Assembly: GCA_004009845.1 (NCBI GenBank)
Contig: RMBW01000053.1
Location: 150,182 to 214,181, forward strand
DNA length: 64,000 nucleotides
Direction of reading: 5' to 3'
Origin: Davidsoniella eucalypti
Lineage: Eukaryota; Ascomycota; Sordariomycetes; Microascales; Ceratocystidaceae
The position numbers and the translations under genes were made by a program. Below are positions 1 to 11,156 of this stretch, piece by piece; position 1 is the stretch's first letter; each line of letters starts with the position of its first letter. The notes below the pieces were generated by a model. That model ran no database searches. It saw only the letters and a list, made by a program, of their open reading frames with translations, and had not been told where the DNA came from.

Positions 1-838
1 GCTTGTTCTCCTTGGAGATTACAAAGTCTTGGCATGTTTTAAAGCTTTCAGTGTGCAAAGAAGGAAACAGAAAAGAAAAGAAAAAAAAAGCCTTGGCGTT
101 CCATTACTTTGTTTGGTACATATTAGAAACAAATAAGATAGTAAGAATATGTAAGTTAAAGCTTAGCTGAAGTTTAACCATTCATTGACTGTGATTAACT
201 ATAGATCATCAGCCCTAGTATTTTATCAAAGCTCAAATGGTCGAATAGATGTTATCATATGTATTAATATGTATGTGTAAGCCCCAACCTTGACCGAGGT
301 TAATGGTATAGTATGTACTTGCACTTTGAGATGTTTTGAAGACTCAATAATCTAGAAAACAACAATTGAACTGGAGTTTAAGTCAGTCAATTCAATGATC
401 TTTAGTCGGTTAAACAAGCCCCTGGGGAAATAGTTCAAGGAACAAGCCGGGCCACTAGACTTGTGCGGCCCCTTACTAACTATGAAAACAGTTGACAAGT
501 GGCATAATTAGTGAAGGTTCAGATATATATATGATATTGATACCGATTTGTAGTCACGATATTTTCAGCTAGAAGTGAATTGTTTTCTCTAGAACATCAG
601 CAAAGTTGAGAGAAATAGCGTCGGTAGCCCAAGTTTGTTTGCTTGAGAACACAAACTGTAAGTCTAAGCGGGCCTTGTTTCCCTGGTTGTTATACTTGGC
701 GAGTTAAACCCGGAGAAAGTACAGGATGGGGGAAGAAAAAACCGGAAGGGAGAGGTTAGAGGGTCTGTATCTCCATTGAAATCTCGTCTAATTTGACGGA
801 ATGCAACCTCTGTCCTGCTAATCCTAGCTAGCAGTTAG
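1..838. other. Intergenic, no gene seen
   Basis: AT-rich non-coding sequence at the left edge. Open frames are short and resemble no protein I know. It ends at the target-site duplication of the transposon-like element that follows. Confidence 0.5.
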
Positions 839-1235
839 TTAATAAAGGGAACTTTGTACTTTAGCACCGCACATTGGGCCACAAAATATCAAGTAGCTGC
901 CAGCTGGCAAAGTGCCATGCATTCTTTATTCCTTTTTTGTCACCATATTTAAAAAAAGATTACAATACTTACAGATGTACATCTTTAATCGAGATATCAA
1001 AATAAAATTTATTTTATTTCATTTCTTTTTTAAATGCAGAATACATTATCCATTATATTCCTCATCAATCATATGTATGGTGCTGCTCTCTGTCTGAGTT
1101 TGACGTTGATATCTTCAACATAGATGATGGTAAGGCCATGATGCTCGCTTTAGTTACATTTTTACCTTTCTGAAGACCCCTGCTATTTGTGCTGAAGTAC
1201 CTGTGCGGTGCTAAAGTACCAAGTCTCTTAATAAA
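839..1235. mobile_element. Short non-autonomous DNA transposon (MITE-like), copy 1
   Basis: The element body is 847-1227 (381 bp). It is flanked by a perfect 8-bp direct repeat TTAATAAA at 839-846 and 1228-1235. The ends are inverted repeats: 851-872 reads ACTTTGTACTTTAGCACC then GCAC, and the complement of 1203-1224 matches it at 21 of 22 positions. Internal sequence (the CCAGCTGGCAAAGTGCCAT block near 900, the ATTATATTCCTCATCAATC block near 1050, and CCCCTGCTATTTGTGCTGAA near 1178) is shared with the copy at 28,152-28,815. This copy looks like a deletion derivative of that longer one. It has no transposase frame. An 8-bp duplication is the size made by hAT-type transposases; the superfamily assignment is inference. 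Confidence 0.82.
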
Positions 1236-3158
1236 CAGGAAGAATAGTGTTCATTGCCATAGAAGAAGCTCTGGCCATTCAGTGTCTGGCATAGCTTGAA
1301 TACGGATAAGGACTGCGTATAAAAAAACCACTATGTAGAGTTTCCTGACTTCTAACTAGAGGACCGTGATGTTCTTCTTGCAAGAAACGGTGATATCAAA
1401 GCGGTGAATGGAGGCTTGACACAGAAGAAGAATGGGCTTGTATTGGCTGCAGGAATATATGAAAGGAGAGGAATGAACAGCCACACCGATCGGACGGGGC
1501 GGCGTGTTTCGAAATTTGCTTAATGTACGGCAATCGAGTAGATCAAGTCAAGGAGAACATTGTTGTTTAGGGCAAGTGATTGTCTTGTGGACGATCGAAT
1601 CATGAACGTCGCTGTATAGGAATAGAATGGGAACAAGAATAGGTGTCAAGATGCGGTATTTTTACTGTATACAACTAGTTAGTTATATCTGTAGTTGAAT
1701 TGTATGTATACGTAGAGACAGATAATGAATTAATCATTTTCTTAGTGGGGGGCAGTGCAAGTAATGACTTGGTTTTGGGCCGCTGTATTTTGTGTTTGAT
1801 TTTGATGCGTTTCTGTCCTTTTTGAAACAATCCTTACAAGGAAAGCACCAACCTAATCAAATATCAGCATACAAAAATTGAAGCCAGAGCCTAGAAAACC
1901 AGCTAATAGCCTGCAATAGTACATATACATTAGGTACTTGTGAGAAGACTAGGGCTGATATAGCACATATACTAATATAATGATGCATAACGATAAGAAA
2001 CTAGACAAAACATAGGCAGGCCAATGTGAATTAATCACCCTATGTAATATTATTTTTGTTTCTTGTTTCTCTATCTCTCTATCTCCAACGCAAGGCTCCC
2101 CTGGAATATGCAGCCGACCACCAACCATAATGCACCTAGAACAAGCGAAGCATAGCAAATAACGGCGCCAATCTCAGTGGAATAGCTGTACATCTATGTA
2201 ACGACAGATACATGTAATTCTTCTTTCGTCCACGATTAATGACGGCACATGGGGTGTAAACGCAGACTTGGCAGCACAGATATATGTAACAAAAAAAAAA
2301 TCGAATGAAAAGGCGCGTTACAACAACATATAACGGGCCGTCTAGGAGCCAGCAAATAATAGTAACTGCCCTGATTCTCGAACACTGGCCGTATGAACGG
2401 ATGTGAAGCAAGTAATTGCGGCGTCTCAATATCATTCTATTTATTAGTATATTGTAAACAAAGAGTAGGAGTTGCAGTTACTACCTTTCTCCTATCTGTG
2501 TTATTTGAACTTGGGCTCTTTCCCTGTTTTCTTCCTCAGCGCAACTCCTTCCTTCCTTTTTATTATTCTTTGTTTTTATTCCAGCTTCAGAACTCCAGAC
2601 TTGTAAATACTTTATCTATTTCTCTACTTCTCTATTTCTTGACTTTGTTGCCTTGTTTTGATTTCCTTTCAATGTGCTCTTTTTAATTGAAACTCTATCG
2701 TCGGTGCTTCTTCTCTTTTGCTACATTTTGTAGCGTTTCCATCGTATTGAATTGTTTCTGGTTTAACTTAGCGTCATATTCATTCTATGCTCTAATTGAA
2801 GGTACGTACATATATCGAGTTGTTTATGTGGCTTCCTTGTGATATATTCGATATTCTTCGCGGCCAATTCCGGACTGTAGACGACGTGTTGCGGACAATT
2901 CAAAGCATTGCTAGCTCTTTAGCTCTTTGAAATTGTCGAATACGAGCTTAGCCGCGTAATTGGATGCGTTTTAACAGAAGCCGAACATTGTTGAACGGGG
3001 CAAAGATCACATCTAAATTCAATGCCAAGTACTTTGTCATGTTAACGAACCCAGATTTCTGCAGCAACATCACACCACTAGTTATTGAACCATTATTCAA
3101 GAGCTGAACACGACTATATATCCTACGCTCTGTGAGCTTCTTTCCATCTTCGCCAACA
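1236..3158. other. Intergenic region and leader of the acyltransferase gene
   Basis: No convincing gene. From about 2,500 the plus strand is rich in T and C tracts, as expected for a fungal promoter and 5' leader leading to the ATG at 3,159. Short open frames on both strands lack family features. Confidence 0.5.
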
Positions 3159-4559
3159 ATGGGGTTCCGTACGAATAGGCTGTTGACGGCCTTGGTCCCC
3201 AGCTTCATCTCCGATCGCATAGACCCGGCCGGGCCAAAGAAGTATAAGATACATCCGACTTCATATCTAGACGGTCTGCGCGGTGTTGCCTGCTTACTCG
3301 TCTTCTTCTGCCACTACACCGAAGAAAACCACTATCACATCAGTCGCTACTACTACAGCGAAGAGGCACCTAAGGTTTGGGTCCAATTCCCGTATATTCG
3401 TCTCATCTTCTCTGGCCGCCCCATGGTCCACATTTTCTTCATTATCTCCGGGTTTGCGCTATCTCTAAAGCCCCTTCGCCATATCCACCAAAACGAGTAT
3501 GACAAGGCCTATACCGCTGTGGCTTCTTCCATCATCCGCCGTCCTGTTCGCTTGTTTGGGCCATGCATTGTCTCTACATTCATCATTATGGTCATGCTAC
3601 AGATGAATCTACTTTGGACACCCTATCCTACTCTGAGTGAGCAAGTATACAACTGGCTGTGGACTCTGGGTAACCAGATCTGCTGGCCATGGGCATGGGA
3701 ACGAGACATGCTCCCTAGTTATGACGTGCATCTGTGGACTATTCCCATTGAGTTTGTTCACTCTATGCTTGTTTTCATCTTTCTACTTCCATTGGCTATT
3801 GTCAAGCCTAACATACGTCTTCTACTTATTCCTGCTTTGGCCATCTACTGTCAAGCCTGTGGAAATTGGGCTGGTTTCGAGTTTATCTCTGGCATCTTCA
3901 TGGCCGAGCTTCATTTGCGCGATTCTTTGCCTAAGAACGGAATTGCACCTGTGTCCCTAGAGAAGGCCAATGCCAAGAAGCGCCCACTTCGCACTCTACT
4001 ACGTACCATCTTCTTCACCGTGACGCTTACTTTCTGTTTCTACCTCAACGGCTGGCCGAACTTGGAGCGTGATATGACGCCTTTCTTCCAGACTCTACAC
4101 GACTTAACGCCTAGCAAGTCCGCTGCCAACGGTTACGGTGCGGTGCAAAAGTTTTGGTTCAGTTTTACTGGACTGTTTGTTGTTTGGGCTATCGGCGAGC
4201 TGGACTGGGCCATTGGGTTCCTCAACAATGGTTTCTCACAATATCTGGGTCGTGTAAGCTATGCTATGTACATCGTGCATGGCCCAGTACTCAACCTTAT
4301 CCAGCGCCGTGTTGTAGGTCAAGCCGGCGAAGGCCCGGTCGGAGAGCCGGGAACACCCGAGTACTCGTCTGGAAAGGACCCGATAGGCCTCAACGGTTTC
4401 TTCGGTCTCTACACACCGACCCAAATGGTCATTTCGTGGATGGCCGGACTAGTGGTCATGGGCCCTGTAGTGTTTGCTGTTGCGGATGTCTTCTGGCGCT
4501 ACGTAGACATCCCGATGGTTAACCTAGCCAGGCGGATAGAACGACTTCTAGTAAGATAG
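3159..4559 (+). CDS. Acyltransferase 3 family integral membrane protein
   Basis: The single-exon frame encodes 466 residues. The start is the ATG at 3,159, because the open frame extends upstream only through a GTG. The N-terminal motif YLDGLRGVACLLVFFCHY (about residues 34-51) is the acyltransferase-3 (OafA/NolL-like) signature, with Arg and the conserved His needed for acyl transfer. About ten hydrophobic helices follow, including HIFFIISGFALSL, which is typical of the family. Members move acyl groups onto sugars, lipids or other small molecules at membranes; the substrate cannot be read from sequence. Many such genes occur in ascomycete genomes, often in secondary metabolism, but no cluster is visible around this one. 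There is no intron and no sign of damage. Confidence 0.88.
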   Translation: MGFRTNRLLTALVPSFISDRIDPAGPKKYKIHPTSYLDGLRGVACLLVFFCHYTEENHYHISRYYYSEEAPKVWVQFPYIRLIFSGRPMVHIFFIISGFALSLKPLRHIHQNEYDKAYTAVASSIIRRPVRLFGPCIVSTFIIMVMLQMNLLWTPYPTLSEQVYNWLWTLGNQICWPWAWERDMLPSYDVHLWTIPIEFVHSMLVFIFLLPLAIVKPNIRLLLIPALAIYCQACGNWAGFEFISGIFMAELHLRDSLPKNGIAPVSLEKANAKKRPLRTLLRTIFFTVTLTFCFYLNGWPNLERDMTPFFQTLHDLTPSKSAANGYGAVQKFWFSFTGLFVVWAIGELDWAIGFLNNGFSQYLGRVSYAMYIVHGPVLNLIQRRVVGQAGEGPVGEPGTPEYSSGKDPIGLNGFFGLYTPTQMVISWMAGLVVMGPVVFAVADVFWRYVDIPMVNLARRIERLLVR

Positions 4560-5185
4560 ATGCTATTAGACGAGAAGGGAAGTCCGTAATGTTTGTTTTA
4601 GTATAGTTTCTTTTTTTGCTGCACAACACCACACGGTCGGGCGACTGGCGAAGTTATAATAGGCACATTGATTCGCTTTTTAGTCTTCTCCATATATCTA
4701 CTTAAATTGTATTTTTCTATTATCAAGTAAATCTCTTACAGCTAAACTGTGTACAACCATCTTAATCGTGTTTACTTATGGGGGATCTGTCACCTTCAAG
4801 AAGCACGATTGCATGATGCCGATCGTCAATGCCGCCGTTCTCAGCCGGTCGGAATAACGACTCCTTCAGCACCTGCAGACAATGCGATGCAACGCCAGGT
4901 GGAATTTAGTTTTCGGCGGCAATTAACTGAGCTAGAAACAATGCTGTAAACACCCCGCACGATTGCGACAGAAGCGCAAAGCACACGAAAGATGAGAGAA
5001 AAGAAGAGAAAAGGCCGCAACAGGTAGGCGGCTTAGTAAAGCAAGACACAGCGCTCTTATCTGAATTTATTTGTGATACAGTTGGAGGATCGATTTGTCG
5101 TCCTGGTTGTTTTCTTCCACCAACACCATACAGATTACAATATTTACAATAAACTAATACAACAACATTTTGCTACGAACACAAA
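4560..5185. other. Intergenic between acyltransferase and aldo/keto reductase
   Basis: Contains the 3' region of the acyltransferase gene and the promoter of the reductase. A 66-codon open frame at 4,749-4,949 has no family features. I see no other gene. Confidence 0.5.
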
Positions 5186-6301
5186 ATGCCTAAGTCCTCT
5201 GCTTCCGCTATGAAGTACCGCTTTCTGGGCCGCTCTGGTCTTCAAGTTTCGGTTCTTTCGCTCGGTGGCTGGATCACCTTTGGCGGACACGTCAACGACG
5301 AAGCTACCTTTGAGTGCATGAAGGCGGCGTACGATGCTGGCGTTAACTTTTTCGACACTGCGGAAGGCTACTCCGCTGGCGAAAGCGAGCGTGTGATGGG
5401 CGAGGCCATCAAGAAGTTTGGCTGGAAACGTAACGATTTGGTTATCTCGACCAAGGTAAGACAGAGGGAGAGAGAGAGCCAGAAGCTCTATACAGAGTTC
5501 TATCTATGTCATATGCTAACTAGAGTTTACTAGATCTACTTTGGCTCAGCCCACGGAGACTCGCCTGTCAACAACAAGGGCCTGTCCCGCAAGCATGTCA
5601 TCGAGGCCACCAATGCCTCGCTGAAGCGTCTTCAGCTCGAGTACGTCGACCTGATCTTTGCTCACCGGCCTGACCGCAGCACACCGATCGAAGAGACAGT
5701 ACGAGCCTTCAACTATCTTATTGATAGCGGCAAGGCCTTCTACTGGGGCACATCTGAATGGGACGCCGACGAGATTGCACAGGCTTGGCGTGTAGCAGAC
5801 CGGCTCGGCCTGATCGGCCCCGTCATGGAGCAGTCAGCATACAACATGTTGCAACGCGAGCGCATCGAGTCCGAATACGCCCATCTATACCGCGAAGTCG
5901 GCCTAGGTCTTACCGTCTTCTCGCCCATGTACCAGGGCGTGCTGTCGGGCAAGTACAATGCCGGTGGTATCCCCGACGACTCACGGTTTGCCCAGCAAAA
6001 GGTCGAGTACATCAAGGGCTTCTGGCAACGAACGGACAAGTCGAAGTGGGACGGTATCGTCGATCAGGTGCGTTTGCTAGAGCCCATTGCGCAGAAGCTG
6101 GGCTGCAAGCTGGGCCAGTTGGCGCTAGCCTGGGTCATCAAGAATGAGAACGTTAGCACAGCTATCATGGGCGCTAGCTCAGTCGAGCAGGTCAAGGAAA
6201 ACCTGGAGGCGCTTGCATACGTTGACAAGCTGGTGCCCGAGATTCTAGCGGAAATCGATGAGATTCTGCAGAACAAGCCGCCAGCCCGTCAAGTGTTCTA
6301 A
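5186..6301 (+). CDS. Aldo/keto reductase, Kv-beta-like (AKR6 type)
   Basis: Two exons, 5,186-5,455 and 5,534-6,301, with a 78-nt GT-AG intron, give 345 residues. This is an NADPH-dependent (beta/alpha)8-barrel oxidoreductase. The catalytic tetrad is complete: Asp57 and Tyr62 in NFFDTAEGYS, Lys90 in VISTK, and His134 in IFAHRPD. The intron falls directly after the codon of the catalytic Lys. The sequences GLQVSVLSLGGW, GTSEWDADEI and SPMYQGVLSGKY match the voltage-gated potassium-channel beta-subunit subfamily, whose fungal members are soluble cytosolic reductases with unknown natural substrates. Coding GC is higher than the surroundings. The frame is intact. Confidence 0.93.
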
Positions 6302-7187
6302 GTGTTTATAAGGTGACAAGTCTATACGTAGCCAGGGTTTACTAGGACAGTAACCCTGACTTACAACGCCTAAGCTTTAAGTGTTTATTTTTAGCTTAGT
6401 CATCGTCTTTTGTAGTGGCTTGTACTAGGAGCTTAAGAAATCTCGGGTAGCCAAAGCAGGACGAGCCGTCCTAAATAAAACAAGGCCTAAAACGCAACCC
6501 CTCCAACAGTGCTCTTTCGCAGGATGAAGTGACTATTGTAGTTAAAGCCAGCTTTCTCATATGCTGTACATAAACAAAGGCGCCCTAGAAAAAAAAAAGA
6601 CAGCTTGTATGCAGCATCGCATTTAATATTTTTGGCTGGCATGCGTTAGCGATCTTTGTCTTTTGCTCCCTCGATTCACTAAGCCATCTGAACGATTCTT
6701 TTTCCTACTAAAAACCTCCTGCGCTTTCTATCGCTGCCATTGGCGCTCCTACGCGAGAATTAAGAACAACTGTTCTTCTGGTCGTCTCGAATCTATCAGT
6801 AGAATTGGGGCCCTTCATCCATATCTTCTTTCCACCCTGACATCGTCGTTATCGTTGTTTGTCCTCTCAGCACCATATCCATCGTCGATTTCGTCTGACC
6901 TGTTCATTCAACTTTGTCTTTTCCAGTTCGACTTGCTTTCTTAGGCAAAATCGTTTAGCTGGGCTTGGCTTCCTGAACCCACAGACATTAACAACGTCTC
7001 AACCTGCCGTCCAAGGGAGCTGCTCTGTCTGCTCCATTTCTAGTATAGGCTCTAAAGGATACCCAATCGCATCCACCATCGCCAACTATCGAAAGAAGTT
7101 GTTCTCTGCGCCTGTCCACCAATTGCTAGCTATTCTTCGCATCACTGCTCCTATCTAATCTGCCGCCTTCCGCCGATTGCCGCCATC
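6302..7187. other. Intergenic and pyrimidine-rich leader of the DnaJ gene
   Basis: The second half (about 6,650-7,187) is C/T-rich with several short upstream open frames before the ATG at 7,188. This is normal for a long fungal 5' leader. No independent gene is supported. Confidence 0.5.
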
Positions 7188-8353
7188 ATGTGCAGCGGCA
7201 CTCTTTCCATCCTGGGCTGGTGGTTTCTGCCCACGGTATGTCTGTCCCTGTATCTCCTCGTCCCCAGCCCTCTTAGCAATAGCCACACACTCTAGCCTTT
7301 CACTCGCTAACTTGTCATTTTGTACTGTAGATGGTCACCGGCTGGATCCAGTCCTTCTGGTACAGCCTTACTATTCGCGCCGGCAACCCACATCCTCCCC
7401 CAGGCTCCCCGCGCCATACCCAGCACCGGCGCATCATCCAGGCGCTTGTAATATCCGCCTACCTAACCTACACCATCATCGAGACTGACTACGAGATTGG
7501 CCGCGCCGGCAACTTCTACACAGCTTTGGGCGTCACCCCAGACGCCTCTGAGCGCGAAATCAAGTCTCGCTTCCGCCGTTTAGCAGCCATACACCACCCC
7601 GACAAGGCGACGACCGAGGAAACTTCAGCCGAATTCTTCATCATGCTCAAGACGGCCGCCGACACATTGACAGACAGTGGTATGCGCTTTGCCTACGACC
7701 GCTTCGGCGCCGGAGTGCATGAGTGGAAGCATTGCGTTACTGCATATGACTACTTAATGCGTGGCGTTATGGACACATTCCTGCCACACTACCTAGGCAC
7801 TGCCATGGTTCTCTACGTGCTAGGCTTCTTCGGGCTCATGGACTCGGGTCGTTTCTGGCGCTGGCTCTTGTTAATCAGCATGTTGATATCGGAGATTGTG
7901 CTAGTCACACGTCCGGAGTTGCCATTCTTCTTTGCGCGTGTGCTTAATCCAGTCCTAGGCTTTACGATTGGTCGTGCGCCATACGTTCAGTTTCAGGTCA
8001 TCACGTTGCTACGCCGATTGTCTATCACGCTTGCGATTGCTCTGGCCCAACTAGGCCCGGTGATCTTCCCCAATGACGGCGCAACAGGCAAGGCAGACAA
8101 GGCACTTGCTCAAAGCCTTGGCCGGCTCGAGGGCATCGCAGGCGGATTGGACAAGGAGATAACAGCGGTGCTAAACGTAGAGTTTGCACCATTCAAAGAT
8201 GACGCAGCCATGATTACAGCATTACGAGGCCAAGTTAAAGACTGGCTGGTGCAGAACACCATTCGGTCTGACCCAATGGTTGTCGATGCCATGGGTAATT
8301 CTCTCCGTAAACGGCGGACAGATGCACCGCACGGAGCTCGCGGAACAACTTGA
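7188..8353 (+). CDS. Membrane-anchored DnaJ (J-domain) protein
   Basis: Two exons, 7,188-7,235 and 7,331-8,353, give 356 residues. The first exon codes 16 residues (starts MCSGTLSILGWWF), and the 95-nt intron lies between Thr and Met codons. Residues about 54-68 form a hydrophobic segment. A J domain runs from about 77 to 135 (GNFYTALGVTPDASEREIKS) with the essential HPD triad at 105-107 in AIHHPDKAT, which stimulates Hsp70 ATPase. Two or three further membrane helices lie at about 165-255, and a charged tail follows. The layout suggests an ER or similar membrane co-chaperone conserved in ascomycetes. It is not Sec63: it is shorter and lacks the Brl domain. The exact family name is uncertain. 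Confidence 0.87.
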
Positions 8354-8917
8354 AGGAGATGGAGAGATAGGCCTCTCACACCTCTTTCTAGCAAGATATG
8401 GCAAACGGAGACGGGTGGGGAACATAATTTCTTTTACTTGGTTTCTAGTGCGTTACAGTCGCAGCCAGAGCCATTCACGACGACCTATGCACAGATTGTT
8501 GATACCTTGACCATTTTTTCTTCTTTCTAAATTTTTTTTTCTATTTTTTGTTGCATTTCATTTTCATTGCTACCATAGTATCTGGAGTATCAGTACTACT
8601 GCCTAGCACCTTTGTCGTCAAGTTTGTAATTTCTACTTTAGACTGGCTGACTGATTTGACTATATCACTACTATTATACTACTACTTACTGCATTGGCGG
8701 AGCTCTTGTTTTTCTTCTTTCGATTTTCCTGCACTTTGTTTTCTTCATTCATTGTCCCAGATCACCAACACCAATAGATAGAATGAACATTTATGGTAAT
8801 TATCTTATTTTTTTATTTTTTTTCTACTGTTATTGTGTTACTTACTATCTTGTGATAGTCGAAGATGGATTTTTTCCTCTTTCTGTAATTCCATTATCCT
8901 CCTAACCTCCGATAACT
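8354..8917. other. Convergent 3' intergenic region
   Basis: T-rich spacer between the DnaJ gene and the oppositely oriented MFS gene, presumably both 3' ends. No gene seen. Confidence 0.5.
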
Positions 8918-11156
8918 TTATAGAATTTGCGTTCCCCGAGTCTCGACCGGGATCAACGAAATACCTATAAAGGCTAACATAATCAACCAGCCAGCTAATA
9001 TGACTGGAACTGTAGCGCCATCTCCTGGTAACGTGGCCGCAATGATAGGTGCCAATAGCCCCAGTGCGCGGTTCAAGAAGCTAGCGACTCCAACGCCTGC
9101 TCCACGCACTGGAGCAGCGAAGAGCTCAGGCGTATAGGCATAGAGAACACCATACATGATATTCTGGGCAAAGGCCACAGCACATGAAAGCACAAGGCGG
9201 GCGCACTCAGAGGTCTGCAGCACAAACATGAAGAGAAAGCCGGCCGATAGCAGCGTTGAGAAGGCCAATGTGCCCCGACGGCCAAGCAGCGGCGAGTCGA
9301 GGTCGACCAGATAAGCAGCAAGGAGGGAGGCTGGAATACCGCAGAGACTGGTTAGGAAGTAGTTGCGATATGTGTTGGGCGCGTTATCGGCGGTGCTTCC
9401 GGGTGGATGTGAAAGATATTGTGGTAGGAAAGCGTTGAAGAGCGGATAGCCGAGGCCGATCATAGCCCAGGCGAACCAGATCAGGCCAGTAGCCCAGCCC
9501 ATTCTACGCGAACGGAAGAGTGGCCTGATACGGTCCAGGGAGAATGCCGAGAGGGCGTCTCGGATGACCATGGCGAGACGGCGCCAAACGTCATAGTCTG
9601 CGACCTGAGCTTCTTGCATAGCGACAGCGTCTTGAGCCAGCAAGTCTTCCTCATCAGCCGAGGTTGGCGCAGCAGTCGAAGAGCGTGAAGTCACGGCTCG
9701 CAGTACGTCCAGGCTAAGCCAAGTCTCGGCGCCGTTGCGGTAGGCGAGTTCCTGTACGGCACGCACTGCACCAACATCGTCACCACGTGACAGCAGGAAT
9801 TTGGGCGACTCGATCATATCGAAAACAAGCACGCGTGCAGCAGCCAACAGTGCGGTGAGTAGGGCTAGATGGAACACATACGTCCGCCACTGATGCTCGG
9901 CCTCGCTAGCTGCCAGATCGCCGAGAAGGTCGCCGATCAGAAGACGGCTGTTAGTGCTACCGCCAAGTAGACTGTGCGACTCCAGCTTGACAGTCTTGTT
10001 CTCGGCGCCGGAGAAGTAAACCCATCCGCAGCTGGCAGCGACAAGCTGGCCGGTCGGCCACCACACAGACAACAGGGTCAGCAGGTATCCGTGCGACGCG
10101 GGCAAGAACTCGAGGAAGACGGCACCGTCGATGGGGAGACTACCACCGACACCGGAGCCGAGCAGAGCAAGTGCTACGCAAAGAAGTGGCCATGACGGCG
10201 CATAGGAGGCGGCTATGGCGGCTACGCAGGTAAGTGGAAGCGTGGCGCTAAAGGATAGACGACGGCCGAAGATGTCACTAGCCATACCCCAGATAAAGCT
10301 ACCGATACAGAGACCGAGAAAGAGAAAGGTGGAGGTGTACCGGATGCGCTTCTCTGGGATGTCGAATGAAACGCTTAGAGACGGCAAAGTGAGGGCAATG
10401 CCCTGCATCCAGATACTGAAAGGACGGCAGGTTAGCCTTGGGATTGAAGACCTGAGCTTGAGGAGAGAAGATCACTTACTTGTCACACATCCACCCCATT
10501 CCGCTGACTAGAAACAACTCCCAGTTGTACATGCCCATGCCGATATCGTCCATGGCCTTTGTGATTAGCCGAGCCTTGGCCTCATACAGATTCTGCGGCG
10601 TGGCCTGACGCAAACCACCATCATCGCCGGCCTCGGCATCGTCCGCGCCACGCCGCCACACAAGACGTTTCAAGGTGTTGATACCGTAAGCGCCAAAGTC
10701 CTCTTCGTCGTCCTCGTACAGCGAACTACGACGCGTTGCATTGCTGCTTTGTGAGCCGTAGCGCGCATGGTGTTGGTGATGTCCACAGCCAGACGAGTTC
10801 TGTGCGAGTAGCGGCGTGCTGGCGTCGCTGGACACACTGCCGTGCTTGCTAGTATTTATGCTCTTGCCGCCGCAGTCATTGTTTCTCTGCATGAAACTGC
10901 TGTTGACCGCGGCAATAGTGTTTGTGAGGTGGCCATTGTTAGCGGAAGTCTGTCCGGACCCGGAATTTCCTACTGCTACTGATGCTGATGCTGGGTGGCA
11001 TTGTGGACATGAGAGACGCTTGGCTTCGGCACGGGCTGCAGCTTCACCTAAAGTGATCAGCACGGAGCCTTCGCGGGACAAGGTCTGAGAATCATCATCG
11101 GAGTCGCCGAAACAAAAGTCGTAGGCAAACCGGGGCATATTCGATATTATTCTCAA
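8918..11156 (-). CDS. MFS transporter with long hydrophilic N-terminus
   Basis: Two exons on the minus strand, 11,156-10,480 and 10,415-8,918, joined across a 64-nt GT-AG intron, give up to 724 residues. An alternative ATG at 11,138 would give 718. The first roughly 200 residues are Ser/Asn/Ala-rich with acidic patches and are probably cytosolic. The junction reads GMGWMCDNIWMQGIALTLP, a first-helix motif seen in MFS proteins of the SV2/sugar-porter kind. GMASDIFGRR (loop 2-3) is the MFS signature. About 12 helices follow, with a long central loop carrying acidic and Ser-rich sequence. It probably moves a sugar, phosphate or organic ion; the substrate is not predictable. It diverges from the Shr3 gene. 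Confidence 0.88.

Noticed and set aside
4749..4949. 66-codon open frame between two genes
   Set aside because: No family features; lies in a promoter region; length expected by chance.
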